NCBI RefSeq assembly: GCF_002897035.1
Contig: NZ_BAUX01000007.1
Location: 174,139-238,138 of the forward strand
Direction: 5' to 3'
Length of the DNA stretch: 64,000 nt
DNA from: Methylopila sp. Yamaguchi
GTDB taxonomy: Bacteria > Pseudomonadota > Alphaproteobacteria > Rhizobiales > Methylopilaceae
Shown here: in pieces, positions 8,222 to 16,257 of the stretch
How positions within the stretch are numbered: position 1 is the first letter of the stretch
Layout: each line of letters starts with the position of its first letter
Program-made: the position numbers and the translations under genes
The notes under the pieces: model-generated
What the model saw: only the letters and a program-made list of their open reading frames with translations
The model's database searches: none
What the model was told of the DNA's origin: nothing

Positions 8222-8571
8222 TCCGCCGCATCGGGAGCGGACCCCGCCTCTCCGCCGCGACCGTCCATGGCGGCCTCGTCTATGTCTCCGGTCAGGTGCC
8301 GGACGATCTGAGCGTCGACGTCCTGGATCAGACCCGGCAGGTGCTCGGCAAGATCGACGCCATCCTCGCCGAGGCCGGGACCGACAAGAGCCGCATCCTG
8401 AGCGCCATGGTCTGGCTTCCGGCGATCGGCGATTTCGGGGCTTTCAACAGCGTGTGGGACGGCTGGGTCGCGCCCGGCGCCGCCCCGGCGCGGGCCTGCG
8501 TCGAAAGCCGCCTCGCCGATCCGGCCATCAAGGTCGAAGTCGGCTGCATCGCGGCCCTGCCCGCCGACTGA
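8218..8571 (+). CDS. RidA/YjgF/YER057c/UK114-family protein
   Basis: 117 residues from the GTG at 8218, the normal length for the family. Conserved segments are VHGGLVYVSGQVPDD, QTRQVLGKIDAILAEAGTDK, and the C-terminal PARACVESRLADP with the family arginine, then KVEVGCIAALP. RidA proteins hydrolyse reactive enamine/imine intermediates released by PLP enzymes; more distant members act in specific catabolic pathways. The frame stays open upstream to 8014, but that part is not RidA-like. It lies ahead of an MFS transporter, so it may belong to the same pathway. Confidence 0.85.
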   Translation: MIRRIGSGPRLSAATVHGGLVYVSGQVPDDLSVDVLDQTRQVLGKIDAILAEAGTDKSRILSAMVWLPAIGDFGAFNSVWDGWVAPGAAPARACVESRLADPAIKVEVGCIAALPAD

Positions 8572-8733
8572 TCTTTTTCGAAGCGTCACCCGCGCGTCGC
8601 GCGGCTTTGGCCTCCCGGCCGATCGACCGGGCGGCGCCGATCCCCTGCGGCCTGACGCCCCCATGAGCGGGGCGCAAGGAGCGCGGACCGGCCGATCCGA
8701 CAGCCTGCAATCGAACGACGTCTCCACAACCCA

Positions 8734-10071
8734 ATGGGGGTCATGATGACAGTTGCGGCGGACATCTCACAGGTGACGGCGGCCTCCGCCGGAGAAAAGC
8801 TTCCCGACGCCGAGCGGCGCAAGATCGTCTGGTCGAGCGTCATCGGCACGACCGTCGAATGGTACGACTTCCTGATCTACGGAACGGCGGCCGCGCTCGT
8901 CTTCAACAAGCTGTTCTTCCCGAGCTTCGACCCGGTGGTGGGCACCATCGCCGCCTTCGGCTCCTACGCCGTCGGCTTCGCGGCGCGCCCGCTCGGCGGC
9001 GTGGTCTTCGGCCACTTCGGCGACAAGCTCGGCCGCAAGGCGATGCTCTCGCTGACCCTCCTGATCATGGGCGTCGGCACCTTCCTGATCGGCTGCCTGC
9101 CGACCTACGAGCAGATCGGCATCTGGGCGCCCATCCTGCTGGTGGTTCTGCGCCTCGTGCAGGGGCTCGGCATTGGCGGCGAATGGGGCGGGGCGGTGCT
9201 GATGGTCGTCGAGAGCGTCCCAGACCGGAAGCGCGGCTTCTACGGCGCGTTGGTGCAGCTCGGCTATCCGCTCGGCGTGATCACGTCGATCGGCGCGTTC
9301 CGGATGACGGGCCTCATGTCCGACGAGGACTTCCTGTCCTGGGGCTGGCGCATCCCGTTCCTCGCCAGCGCCCTCCTCGTGGTCGTCGGCCTGTTCATCC
9401 GCCTTCGACTGCACGAGTCCCCGGCCTTCCGGCGCGTGAAGGAGCAGAACGTCGTCGCGAAGATGCCGATCGTGGAGATCCTCACCCAGCACACCCGCAC
9501 CTTCGCCATGGCGGTGGGCCTGAAGGTCTCCGAGATCGCCTATGTCAGCATCGTCACGGTGTTCTCGATCTCCTACGTCACGTCAAAGCTCGGCCTGCCG
9601 CGCAGCGTCATCCTGAACGGCATCCTGATCGCGGCGATCATCGAACTCTTCACCCTGCCGCTGTTCGGCATGCTGGCCGATCGCTACGGGCGGAAGCCGA
9701 TGTTCGTCTTCGCCTGCCTGTTCTCGATCGTCTTCGCCTTCCCGATGTTCAGCCTTCTGAACACCGGCGACCCCACCATCATCATGCTCACGGTGGCGGT
9801 CGCGCTGAGCCTGGGCCAGGGCGTGATGTTCGCGATCGGCGCGGCGTGGATGTCCGAGTTGTTCGACGCGCGGCTGCGCTACACCGGGGCCTCGCTCGGC
9901 TTCCAGGTCGGCGCGGCGCTCAGCGGCGGCTTCACGCCGATGATCGCCGCCGCGCTCCTCGCCTGGAGCGGCGCCACCTGGCCGATCTCCCTCTACCTGA
10001 TCGCGCTCGCGCTGATCACGTTGACGGCCACGCTGCGCGCGCCAGAAACCGCGGGCGCGAAGATCGACTGA
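8734..10071 (+). CDS. MFS transporter, metabolite:H+ symporter (MHS) family
   Basis: 445 residues with about twelve hydrophobic segments. The family signature at the first membrane helix is SSVIGTTVEWYDFLIYG, followed by the loop motif GHFGDKLGRKAML and, in the second half, ADRYGRKPMF. MHS carriers import carboxylates, betaines and aromatic acids with protons (ShiA, ProP, KgtP relatives). ATG codons at 8734, 8743 and 8746 are possible starts; GGGGG at 8736-8740 favours 8746. The substrate is unknown. It lies between RidA and the MOSC/reductase pair and is probably linked to their pathway. Confidence 0.88.
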   Translation: MGVMMTVAADISQVTAASAGEKLPDAERRKIVWSSVIGTTVEWYDFLIYGTAAALVFNKLFFPSFDPVVGTIAAFGSYAVGFAARPLGGVVFGHFGDKLGRKAMLSLTLLIMGVGTFLIGCLPTYEQIGIWAPILLVVLRLVQGLGIGGEWGGAVLMVVESVPDRKRGFYGALVQLGYPLGVITSIGAFRMTGLMSDEDFLSWGWRIPFLASALLVVVGLFIRLRLHESPAFRRVKEQNVVAKMPIVEILTQHTRTFAMAVGLKVSEIAYVSIVTVFSISYVTSKLGLPRSVILNGILIAAIIELFTLPLFGMLADRYGRKPMFVFACLFSIVFAFPMFSLLNTGDPTIIMLTVAVALSLGQGVMFAIGAAWMSELFDARLRYTGASLGFQVGAALSGGFTPMIAAALLAWSGATWPISLYLIALALITLTATLRAPETAGAKID

Positions 10072-10078
10072 GGCCCCA

Positions 10079-10107
10079 CGCGGCCGGCGCGATCGCGCGC
10101 GGCCGCG
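10079..10107. terminator. Strong GC hairpin after the MHS transporter
   Basis: CGCGGCCG (10079-10086) pairs with CGGCCGCG (10100-10107); the loop contains the self-complementary GCGCGATCGCGC. It lies eight bases after the transporter stop. No T run follows, so it may attenuate or stabilise rather than terminate. Confidence 0.4.
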
Positions 10108-10194
10108 CTTCGACGATAAGCGGCGCCCTTGCATCCTCGGAAGCTGGGCGCCCGAGACCAAGGACCGAACGACGGTCTACGAAGGACATCCATC

Positions 10195-10812
10195 ATGAAC
10201 GACAGTCACCACAGCGCGCCGCCGGACGCAGGCTCCGCGGTGCCCGGGCCGGCGATGGTCGAGGCCTTCGCGCATGCGGCCGGATCGATCGCCCGCCAGG
10301 TCCCCGGAGGCGCGTCCGGCTTCAAGGGCGTGCTGCTGCACATCCATGTGGCGCCGGAAGCGAGTTTCGAGATGGAGGAGCTCGCGGAGGCCGAATGCGT
10401 GGCCGGCCGCGGGATCGTCGGCGACCGCTACTACGAGGGGACCGGCACCTATTCGCCGAAGCCCGACACCCGCGAGGTGACGCTGATCGAGCAGGAGGCG
10501 CTCGACGCGCTCGCGCGCAACGACCCGCCGCTTCAGGGCGGCGCGATCGCCCTCGCGCCCGGCGACCACCGGCGGAACCTCACCGTCCGCGGGGTCCCGC
10601 TCAATCACCTCGTCGGCCGCAGGTTTCGGGTGGGCGACGTGATCCTGCGCGGCGGCCGGCTCAACTTTCCCTGCAAGTACCTGGAAGAGTTGCTGGGGCT
10701 GCCGGTCTACCTGCCGCTCTACAACCGCTCGGGCCTCAACTGCGGGATCGAGCGCGGCGGCGTGATCCGCCCCGGCGACGCGATCGAGCTGCTGGACGAC
10801 GACGGCGCATGA
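10195..10812 (+). CDS. MOSC-domain protein
   Basis: 205 residues from the ATG at 10195, preceded by GAAGGAC. A MOSC domain covers nearly the whole protein: AGRGIVGDRYYEGTGTY, EVTLIEQEALDAL, RRNLTVRGVPLNHLVGRRFRVGD, and NFPCKYLEELLG, which carries the conserved cysteine. MOSC proteins bind molybdenum cofactor or handle activated sulfur. The stop codon overlaps the start of the ferredoxin reductase by ATGA, so the two are translated together. This recalls MOSC/reductase fusions that reduce N-hydroxylated compounds, such as YcbX, but that role is inferred. Confidence 0.85.
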   Translation: MNDSHHSAPPDAGSAVPGPAMVEAFAHAAGSIARQVPGGASGFKGVLLHIHVAPEASFEMEELAEAECVAGRGIVGDRYYEGTGTYSPKPDTREVTLIEQEALDALARNDPPLQGGAIALAPGDHRRNLTVRGVPLNHLVGRRFRVGDVILRGGRLNFPCKYLEELLGLPVYLPLYNRSGLNCGIERGGVIRPGDAIELLDDDGA

Positions 10813-11753
10813 CGGCGCGTGTCGTCATGAAGCTTCGGGTCGAGGCCGCGCGGCTCGCGACCCAGCAGGTTCTGCATCTCACGCTCGTCCATGCCAGCCG
10901 CCCCGAGCTGCCGGCCTGGGAGCCGGGCGCGCACGTCGACCTCCGCCTCCCCGACGGCCGGATCCGGCAGTACTCGCTGTGCGGCGACCCTGGGGACCGG
11001 CGGACGTACCAGATCGCGATCAAGCGCGAGGACGCCGGACGGGGAGCGTCACGCTGGGCCCACGACGCGCTGGTCGAGGGCGCGGTCGCGCACGTCTCGG
11101 CGCCCCGCAACAATTTTCCGATCCGCCAGGCTGCGCGCCATGTGTTCGTGCTCGGCGGCATCGGCGTGACGCCGGGGCTCCCCATGGCCCGCCGCCTCGC
11201 GGCCGAAGGCGCCGACGTCGCCGTGCACTTCTGCGCGCGGAGCGCCTCCGAGGCGCCGCTGCTCGCGGAGTTGTCCGCAGCCTGCGGGGACCGGCTGTCG
11301 ACATGGTTCTCGGCCGAGGGCCGCCGCTTCGATCCGCGCGCCGTCGGCCCCTATTCGGAGGGCGCCTGCCTCTATGTCTGCGGCCCGCGACGGCTGCTCG
11401 ACGCTGTGCGGGACGCGGCGGCCGCCCTGGGCTGGCCCGAGACCTCCGTCCACGCGGAAGCCTTCCAGGCGACGCTTGATGAAAACTTCAAACCGGAGCC
11501 GTTCGACGCGAAACTCGCCTCGACAGGCGCGACGCTGCACGTCCCCGCCGACCGTTCCCTGCTCGAGGTGCTGCGCGACCACGGGGTGACGATGCCGTCC
11601 TCCTGCGAGCTCGGCGTCTGTGGGTCCTGCGTCTGTGGATACAAGGACGGCGTGGTGATCCATCGCGACGCGGTGATCTCCGTCGCGGACCGTCAGGACA
11701 GGATCGCGCCCTGCGTGTCGCGCGCGCGCGTCTCGGTCACGCTCGACCTTTAG
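10809..11753 (+). CDS. PDR/VanB-family FMN/[2Fe-2S] oxidoreductase
   Basis: 314 residues. An N-terminal ferredoxin-reductase beta barrel contains the flavin motif RQYSLCGD. The NAD(P)H-binding part has LGGIGVTPGLPMA and CGPRRLLDAV. A C-terminal plant-type ferredoxin domain follows, with CELGVCGSC and a distal cysteine in IAPCVS. This order is that of phthalate dioxygenase reductase and VanB, which feed electrons to Rieske oxygenases. No oxygenase alpha subunit is present in the window; the coupled partner is the MOSC protein. So it may serve the MOSC protein, the molybdoenzyme at 2370, or an oxygenase elsewhere. Confidence 0.88.
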   Translation: MTARVVMKLRVEAARLATQQVLHLTLVHASRPELPAWEPGAHVDLRLPDGRIRQYSLCGDPGDRRTYQIAIKREDAGRGASRWAHDALVEGAVAHVSAPRNNFPIRQAARHVFVLGGIGVTPGLPMARRLAAEGADVAVHFCARSASEAPLLAELSAACGDRLSTWFSAEGRRFDPRAVGPYSEGACLYVCGPRRLLDAVRDAAAALGWPETSVHAEAFQATLDENFKPEPFDAKLASTGATLHVPADRSLLEVLRDHGVTMPSSCELGVCGSCVCGYKDGVVIHRDAVISVADRQDRIAPCVSRARVSVTLDL

Positions 11754-11829
11754 CCTGCGTACGACGCAGGACTGCGCCGTGAAACGAAGCAATTGACAAC
11801 CAAACGAGGCTCGCAAAGTATCCACAAAA

Positions 11830-11844
11830 TGGACTAAATGTCCA
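11830..11844. promoter_or_regulatory. IclR-like palindrome upstream of the cupin dioxygenase gene
   Basis: TGGACTAAATGTCCA is a 15-base inverted repeat with five-base arms TGGAC/GTCCA. It resembles the TGGAa-type palindromes bound by IclR proteins. It ends five bases before the gene start, so binding would block transcription or translation start. An IclR gene closes this cluster at 14725-15510. A second TCCA/TGGA pair overlaps at 11821-11833. Confidence 0.45.
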
Positions 11845-11848
11845 CATT

Positions 11849-12421
11849 GTGAACAATGAGCCGCGCATGACCAATCCCAACGCCGCCGTCGCGTCGGATC
11901 CGATCGACCCGGAAACGTTGCGGCGGATGCCGTTCCAGAAGCCGCAGCCGCTCGGCATGATCCCGGACCTTGTGGTGCCGAGCGCCATCCCGGACGACGA
12001 GCGAATCTGGGTGCCTCAGGGCCCGAGCGTCTGGTTCCGCCCGCTCTGCCTCAATCGCTCGCAGGGCTACTGGGTCAATCTGCTGCGCGTCCGCAAGTCG
12101 GGCGTGCTCAGCCGCCACCGCCATCCCGGACCCGTCCACGGCTTCGTTCTGAAAGGCCGCTGGCGCTACCTCGAGCATGACTGGGAGGCGACCGAAGGCG
12201 GCTACGTGTTCGAGCCGCCGGGAGAGACCCACACGCTGGTGGTCGACGAGGGCGTCGAAGAGATGATCACGCTGTTTCAGGTCACCGGCTCGATGAACTA
12301 CGTCGATCCCTGGGGCGCGACCACCGGCTACGAGGACGTCTTCACCAAGATCGAGCTCTGCCGGAAGCACTATGGCGAGATCGGACTTGGCGCGGACTAC
12401 GTCGACCAGTTCATCCGGTGA
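11849..12421 (+). CDS. Cupin protein, 2,4'-dihydroxyacetophenone dioxygenase family
   Basis: 190 residues from the GTG at 11849; an in-frame ATG at 11867 is an alternative. The cupin metal site is visible: SRHRHPGPVHGFVLKGRW (two histidines plus a third), then GGYVFEPPGETHTL with the late histidine. Overall sequence and length resemble the 2,4'-dihydroxyacetophenone dioxygenase-like family, Fe-dependent enzymes that cleave C-C bonds in side chains of aromatic ketones. It heads a set with an MFS carrier, SDR and IclR regulator. The exact substrate cannot be read from sequence. Confidence 0.75.
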   Translation: MNNEPRMTNPNAAVASDPIDPETLRRMPFQKPQPLGMIPDLVVPSAIPDDERIWVPQGPSVWFRPLCLNRSQGYWVNLLRVRKSGVLSRHRHPGPVHGFVLKGRWRYLEHDWEATEGGYVFEPPGETHTLVVDEGVEEMITLFQVTGSMNYVDPWGATTGYEDVFTKIELCRKHYGEIGLGADYVDQFIR

Positions 12422-12645
12422 AACGACCTTCCTTGCGGCCTGCGACGTCGCCGGCCACGGCTGACCGCGTCGCGATCGACGCGGCGTCCATCGCCCGAGC
12501 AACGGACGACACCCCCGCGCCTCTCAGGCGGTCGACCTCGCGGGGCGCCGCCGGCACGCCGGCGTGACGGTTCCGGCGGCCGAACACCTCCAGGCGACCT
12601 GCTGACGGCCGCCTTCAATCAACAAGAACTTGAGGAAACGCCGAC

Positions 12646-13977
12646 ATGACCGACGGCACGATCTCGTCCGCGGGCTACGCGTCGCCTGCCGGAAAGACCT
12701 CGCGGCTCGTCCGCATCCAGTGGATCGCCGTGGCGTTCCTGACGGTCGCTGGCATCATCAATTACCTCGACCGCAGTTCGCTCTCGATCGCGAACACCGC
12801 GATCCGCGAGGAAATGGGCCTGACGCCCACCGAAATGGGCCTGCTGCTGTCGGCCTTCTCGCTGTCCTACGCCTTCGCGCAATTGCCGATCGGCGCGCTG
12901 CTCGACCGCTTCGGCTCCCGCATCATGCTGGGAGCCGGCATGTTCTTCTGGTCGCTCGCGCAGATCGCGTGCGGCCTCGTCGGCAGCTTCCACCAGTTCC
13001 TGGTCGCCCGCGCCGTCCTGGGCGTCGGCGAGGCGCCCCAGTTCCCGGCGGGCGCGAAGGTGGTGAGCGAGTGGTTCAACGTGCGCGACCGCGGCACGCC
13101 GACCGGCATCTTCGTCGGCGCCTCAACGATCGGTCCCTGCATCGCGCCGCCGGTGCTGACCGCGCTGATGCTCGCCTTCGGCTGGCGCTGGATGTTCATC
13201 ATCACCGGCCTGGTGGGCGTCATCGTCGCCGTCGGCTGGTATCTGCTCTACCGCAATCGCGCCGAGGTGGACCTCACCCGCGAAGAGACTGCGCATCTCG
13301 AAGAGGGCGTGGACATCGGCGGCGTCAACCGCTCGCTGACGTTCCGGGAGTGGCGCGGCCTGTTCGGATACGCCACCACCTGGGGCATGATCCTCGGGTT
13401 CATGGGCGTGATCTACATGGTGTGGCTCTACCTCACTTGGCTGCCGAGCTACCTTGAGCACGAGCGCGGCCTGTCGGTGGCGCGCACCGGCTGGGTGGTG
13501 GCGATCCCCTACCTGTTCGGCACGCTCGGAATGCTCTGCGCCGGACAGATCGCCGACCGGCTCTACCGGGCCGGCGCAGGCCTGATCGCGAGCCGCAAGT
13601 GGCCCGTCTGCGTCGGCCTGCTCGGCGGCGCCGCCTTCACCGTGCCCGCGGCCTTCACGCCGAGCGTCGCCATGGCGGTCGTGTTCCTGTGCTTCGCGAT
13701 GTTCTTCATCAACATGGCGAGCGCGGCCTGCTGGATGATGGTGAGCGTGATCTCGCCCCAGCGGCAGGTGGCGTCGCTCGGGAGCATCCAGAACTTCGGC
13801 GGGTACTTCGCCGGCTCGTTCGCGCCGGTGATCACCGGCTGGATCGTGCAAACCACCGACAGCTACGTCAACGCCCTGCTGGCGAGCGCCGTCGTCGCGG
13901 GCGTCGCGGCCGTGGCCTACCTCGTGCTGGTACGGAAGCCTCTGCCCGGCGTCTCCTCCGCGGAGGCGTCGGCGTGA
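12646..13977 (+). CDS. MFS transporter, anion:cation symporter (ACS) family
   Basis: 443 residues with twelve predicted membrane segments. ACS family marks are LTVAGIINYLDRSSLSIANT in helix 1, GALLDRFGSRIML in the 2-3 loop, and ARAVLGVGEAPQFPAGAKVV. Relatives carry hexuronates, galactonate, phthalate and other organic anions. GAGGAA lies about ten bases upstream of the start. The gene overlaps the next SDR by GTGA. It is preceded by 224 bases without a gene; these hold only a weak hairpin with arms GCCGCCGG/CCGGCGGC near 12547-12582. Import of the cluster's substrate is its likely role. Confidence 0.87.
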   Translation: MTDGTISSAGYASPAGKTSRLVRIQWIAVAFLTVAGIINYLDRSSLSIANTAIREEMGLTPTEMGLLLSAFSLSYAFAQLPIGALLDRFGSRIMLGAGMFFWSLAQIACGLVGSFHQFLVARAVLGVGEAPQFPAGAKVVSEWFNVRDRGTPTGIFVGASTIGPCIAPPVLTALMLAFGWRWMFIITGLVGVIVAVGWYLLYRNRAEVDLTREETAHLEEGVDIGGVNRSLTFREWRGLFGYATTWGMILGFMGVIYMVWLYLTWLPSYLEHERGLSVARTGWVVAIPYLFGTLGMLCAGQIADRLYRAGAGLIASRKWPVCVGLLGGAAFTVPAAFTPSVAMAVVFLCFAMFFINMASAACWMMVSVISPQRQVASLGSIQNFGGYFAGSFAPVITGWIVQTTDSYVNALLASAVVAGVAAVAYLVLVRKPLPGVSSAEASA

Positions 13978-14714
13978 CCGCGCCGCGGAGCGCCTGGGCG
14001 CCGGACCTGTTCGCCGGGAAGGTCGTCGTCGTCACGGGCGGCACGTCCGGCATCGGCCTCGGCGTCGCGGAAGCTCTGGCCGCCCTCGGCGCGAGCGTCC
14101 GCGTCGTCGGCTTCGGCGCGAGCGCGGTCGCGGCGAGCCCCGGCCTGGACCTGACGGCGCGGGAGCTCGACGTCACCGACGCCGCGGGCGTCGCGGACTT
14201 CGTCGAAGGGCTCGACCGGCTCGACGTGCTGGTCAACTGCGCCGGCGTGATCCGCCGCGCGGCCGAGCACGATCCGGAGGTGTTCGAGCAGGTGATCGCG
14301 ATCAATTTGACGGGGACGATGCGGTTCTGCGCGCTGGCCCGGTCGCGGCTCGCGGCAAGCCGCGGCGCGATCGTCAACATGGCGTCGATGCTGAGCTTCT
14401 TTGGGGCCGGTCTCGCCCCGGCCTACAGCGCCAGCAAGGGCGGCGTGGCGCAGCTGACCAAGTCGCTCGCGATCGCCTACGCCCCCGACGGAATCCGCGT
14501 GAACGCGGTCGCGCCCGGCTGGATCGCGACCCCGTTGACGCAGGCGCTGCAGGACGATCCGGCCCGCGCCGGCGCGATCCTCGCCCGCACGCCGCTCGGC
14601 CGGTGGGGCGCTCCCTCCGACGTGGCGGAGGGGGTCGTGTTTCTCGCGAGCCCCGCCGCCGCCTTCGTCACCGGCGTCATTCTGCCGGTGGATGGCGGCT
14701 ACCTCACCGCTTAA
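13974..14714 (+). CDS. Short-chain dehydrogenase/reductase
   Basis: 246 residues from a GTG that overlaps the transporter stop by four bases. Glycine motif VVTGGTSGIGLGVAE, then LVNCAGVIRR, catalytic serine in NMASMLSF, and YSASKGGVAQ with Tyr and Lys. The C-terminus ends in GVILPVDGGYLTA, the usual family ending. It is a cytoplasmic NAD(P)-dependent enzyme, probably acting on a hydroxy or keto intermediate of the substrate imported by the coupled MFS carrier. Confidence 0.88.
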   Translation: MTAPRSAWAPDLFAGKVVVVTGGTSGIGLGVAEALAALGASVRVVGFGASAVAASPGLDLTARELDVTDAAGVADFVEGLDRLDVLVNCAGVIRRAAEHDPEVFEQVIAINLTGTMRFCALARSRLAASRGAIVNMASMLSFFGAGLAPAYSASKGGVAQLTKSLAIAYAPDGIRVNAVAPGWIATPLTQALQDDPARAGAILARTPLGRWGAPSDVAEGVVFLASPAAAFVTGVILPVDGGYLTA

Positions 14715-14724
14715 GACAGCAGAC

Positions 14725-15510
14725 ATGGAGACCGCGCCGCCGCCCGCCCCGCACGACCGGACCGAGGTGCCCGGCGCCGCCGCCTTCGGCAAGTTCATGC
14801 GGGCGGTGCAGGCGATCGCGGACGCGCCGGGCGAGCTGACCGTGGCCTCCCTCGCCCGGCAGACCGGCTTTCCCCGCCCGACCGCGCACCGCATCGTCGC
14901 CGCCCTGGTGGCCGAGGGCCTCGCGATCGAGGAGCCCCGCACCGGCCGGCTCGCGCTCGGGCCCCGGCTGATCAGCCTGGCGTTCCGAAGCTGGGACCGC
15001 TCAGACCTGCGCCGCGCCGCCCAAGAGCATCTGGTCGCCCTGCGCGACGCGCTGGACGAGACCATCCACCTCGCGATCCCGAGCGGCTCCGAGATGGTCT
15101 ACATCGACAAGCTGGAGTCCCACCGCAACGTGCGGATGGCGTCGCGGATCGGAACCCGCGTCGCGCTCCATTCGAGCTCGGTCGGCAAGGCGTGGCTCGC
15201 GGCGCTGCCGGCCGAAGAGCGCGCCGCGGCGCGGCTGACGCTGGCGGCCCGGACCGCCCGCACCTTCACCGACCGCGCCGCCCTGATGGCCGATGTCGAT
15301 GCGACGCGGGCGCGCGGCTATTCGCTCGACCTGCAGGAAAACGAACTCGACATCTGCTGCTACGGCGCCGCCATCGTCGGGCGCGACGGCCGCCCGGTCG
15401 GCTGCATCAGCGTCAGCCTGCCGCGGTACCGCTTCGAAGAGCAGCCCCCGCAGCCGATCGTCGCCGCGCTCCTCGACTGCGTCCGGAAGATCGCGAACGA
15501 GATCGCCTGA
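14725..15510 (+). CDS. IclR-family transcriptional regulator
   Basis: 261 residues from the ATG at 14725; an in-frame ATG at 14692 would overlap the SDR. The N-terminal winged helix is clear (LTVASLARQTGFPRPTAHRI), followed by the IclR effector domain with IHLAIPSGSEMVYIDKLE, ALHSSSVGKAWLA, and the late GCISVSLPRYRF. It closes the cupin-MFS-SDR set and probably controls it, with the palindrome at 11830-11844 as the best operator. It is convergent with the PepSY gene, 21 bases apart. Confidence 0.88.
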   Translation: METAPPPAPHDRTEVPGAAAFGKFMRAVQAIADAPGELTVASLARQTGFPRPTAHRIVAALVAEGLAIEEPRTGRLALGPRLISLAFRSWDRSDLRRAAQEHLVALRDALDETIHLAIPSGSEMVYIDKLESHRNVRMASRIGTRVALHSSSVGKAWLAALPAEERAAARLTLAARTARTFTDRAALMADVDATRARGYSLDLQENELDICCYGAAIVGRDGRPVGCISVSLPRYRFEEQPPQPIVAALLDCVRKIANEIA

Positions 15511-15531
15511 GGCCTCGCGCCATCCGCATCC

Positions 15532-16080
15532 TCAGTCCGCGGCGACCTTTCCGTCCGGCGTGACGCTAAAGGTTTTGGTCTCGCCGCCCTTCAAGACGCT
15601 GACCTGATAGGCGAGGCCGCCGTCCTTGCTCTCCACTTCCGCGCCGACGACGGCGCCTGCGCCCGCCTGCCCTTCCACGGCCGCAACAGCCTGGACCATC
15701 GAAAGTCTCACGCCGGCCAGCGCCGCGGGATCGATCGAGGAGACGTAGCTTTCGATCGCCTGCTCGGAGACGTTGACCACGGCGCCGTTGTTGGCGTCCA
15801 CACGGTACTTCACGACCGTCTTGTCCGGCCGCATCACCGTCGCTTCGAGCGCGCCGCCGCCTGATGCGAAGGGCGTGAAGACGGCGCTGATCGCCTTGCC
15901 GCGCCCCTCCCGCTCCGCGATCTCGATGGCGTGCGGAAGCTTGAAGCGCACGTCCACATTTCCGGACGGCGCGCCCTGAACGCGGCTCGGACCCGGGCTC
16001 TGCGCCAGACCTGCAGTCGGGACAAGAAGCACGCTCGCGCAGATGGCGAGGCGACGGAGGTAGCGCTGGGGATGGTTCAT
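15532..16080 (-). CDS. Secreted PepSY-domain-like protein
   Basis: 182 residues from the ATG at 16080, chosen because it gives a clean signal peptide (basic RYLRRLA, hydrophobic CASVLLVPTAG, cleavage after GLAQ); the frame extends to 16143. Two PepSY-like repeats are visible: LPHAIEIAEREGRGKAISA with VVKYRVDANNGAVV, and VRLSMVQAVAAVEGQA with YQVSVLKGGETKTFSVTPDG. It is probably periplasmic. PepSY domains are thought to bind or inhibit peptidases or to act in envelope sensing. There is no operon partner, and the assignment is moderate. Confidence 0.65.
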   Translation of the reverse strand: MNHPQRYLRRLAICASVLLVPTAGLAQSPGPSRVQGAPSGNVDVRFKLPHAIEIAEREGRGKAISAVFTPFASGGGALEATVMRPDKTVVKYRVDANNGAVVNVSEQAIESYVSSIDPAALAGVRLSMVQAVAAVEGQAGAGAVVGAEVESKDGGLAYQVSVLKGGETKTFSVTPDGKVAAD

Positions 16081-16257
16081 CGGGCTCTTGGGGTGCTGGG
16101 CTTCGTCCGCCTTGCCAACCGCCGGCGGACGGGGTTGTTCCATGCCGCGACTAAGCCCCGGCCTGCGTGACCTCGTGTCGCCCGCCGGTTACCGACGCCT
16201 CCGCGTCGCCCTATGTGGCCGCGACGTGTGAAGACCCCCGCGTTCAGGAGGCGCTGC

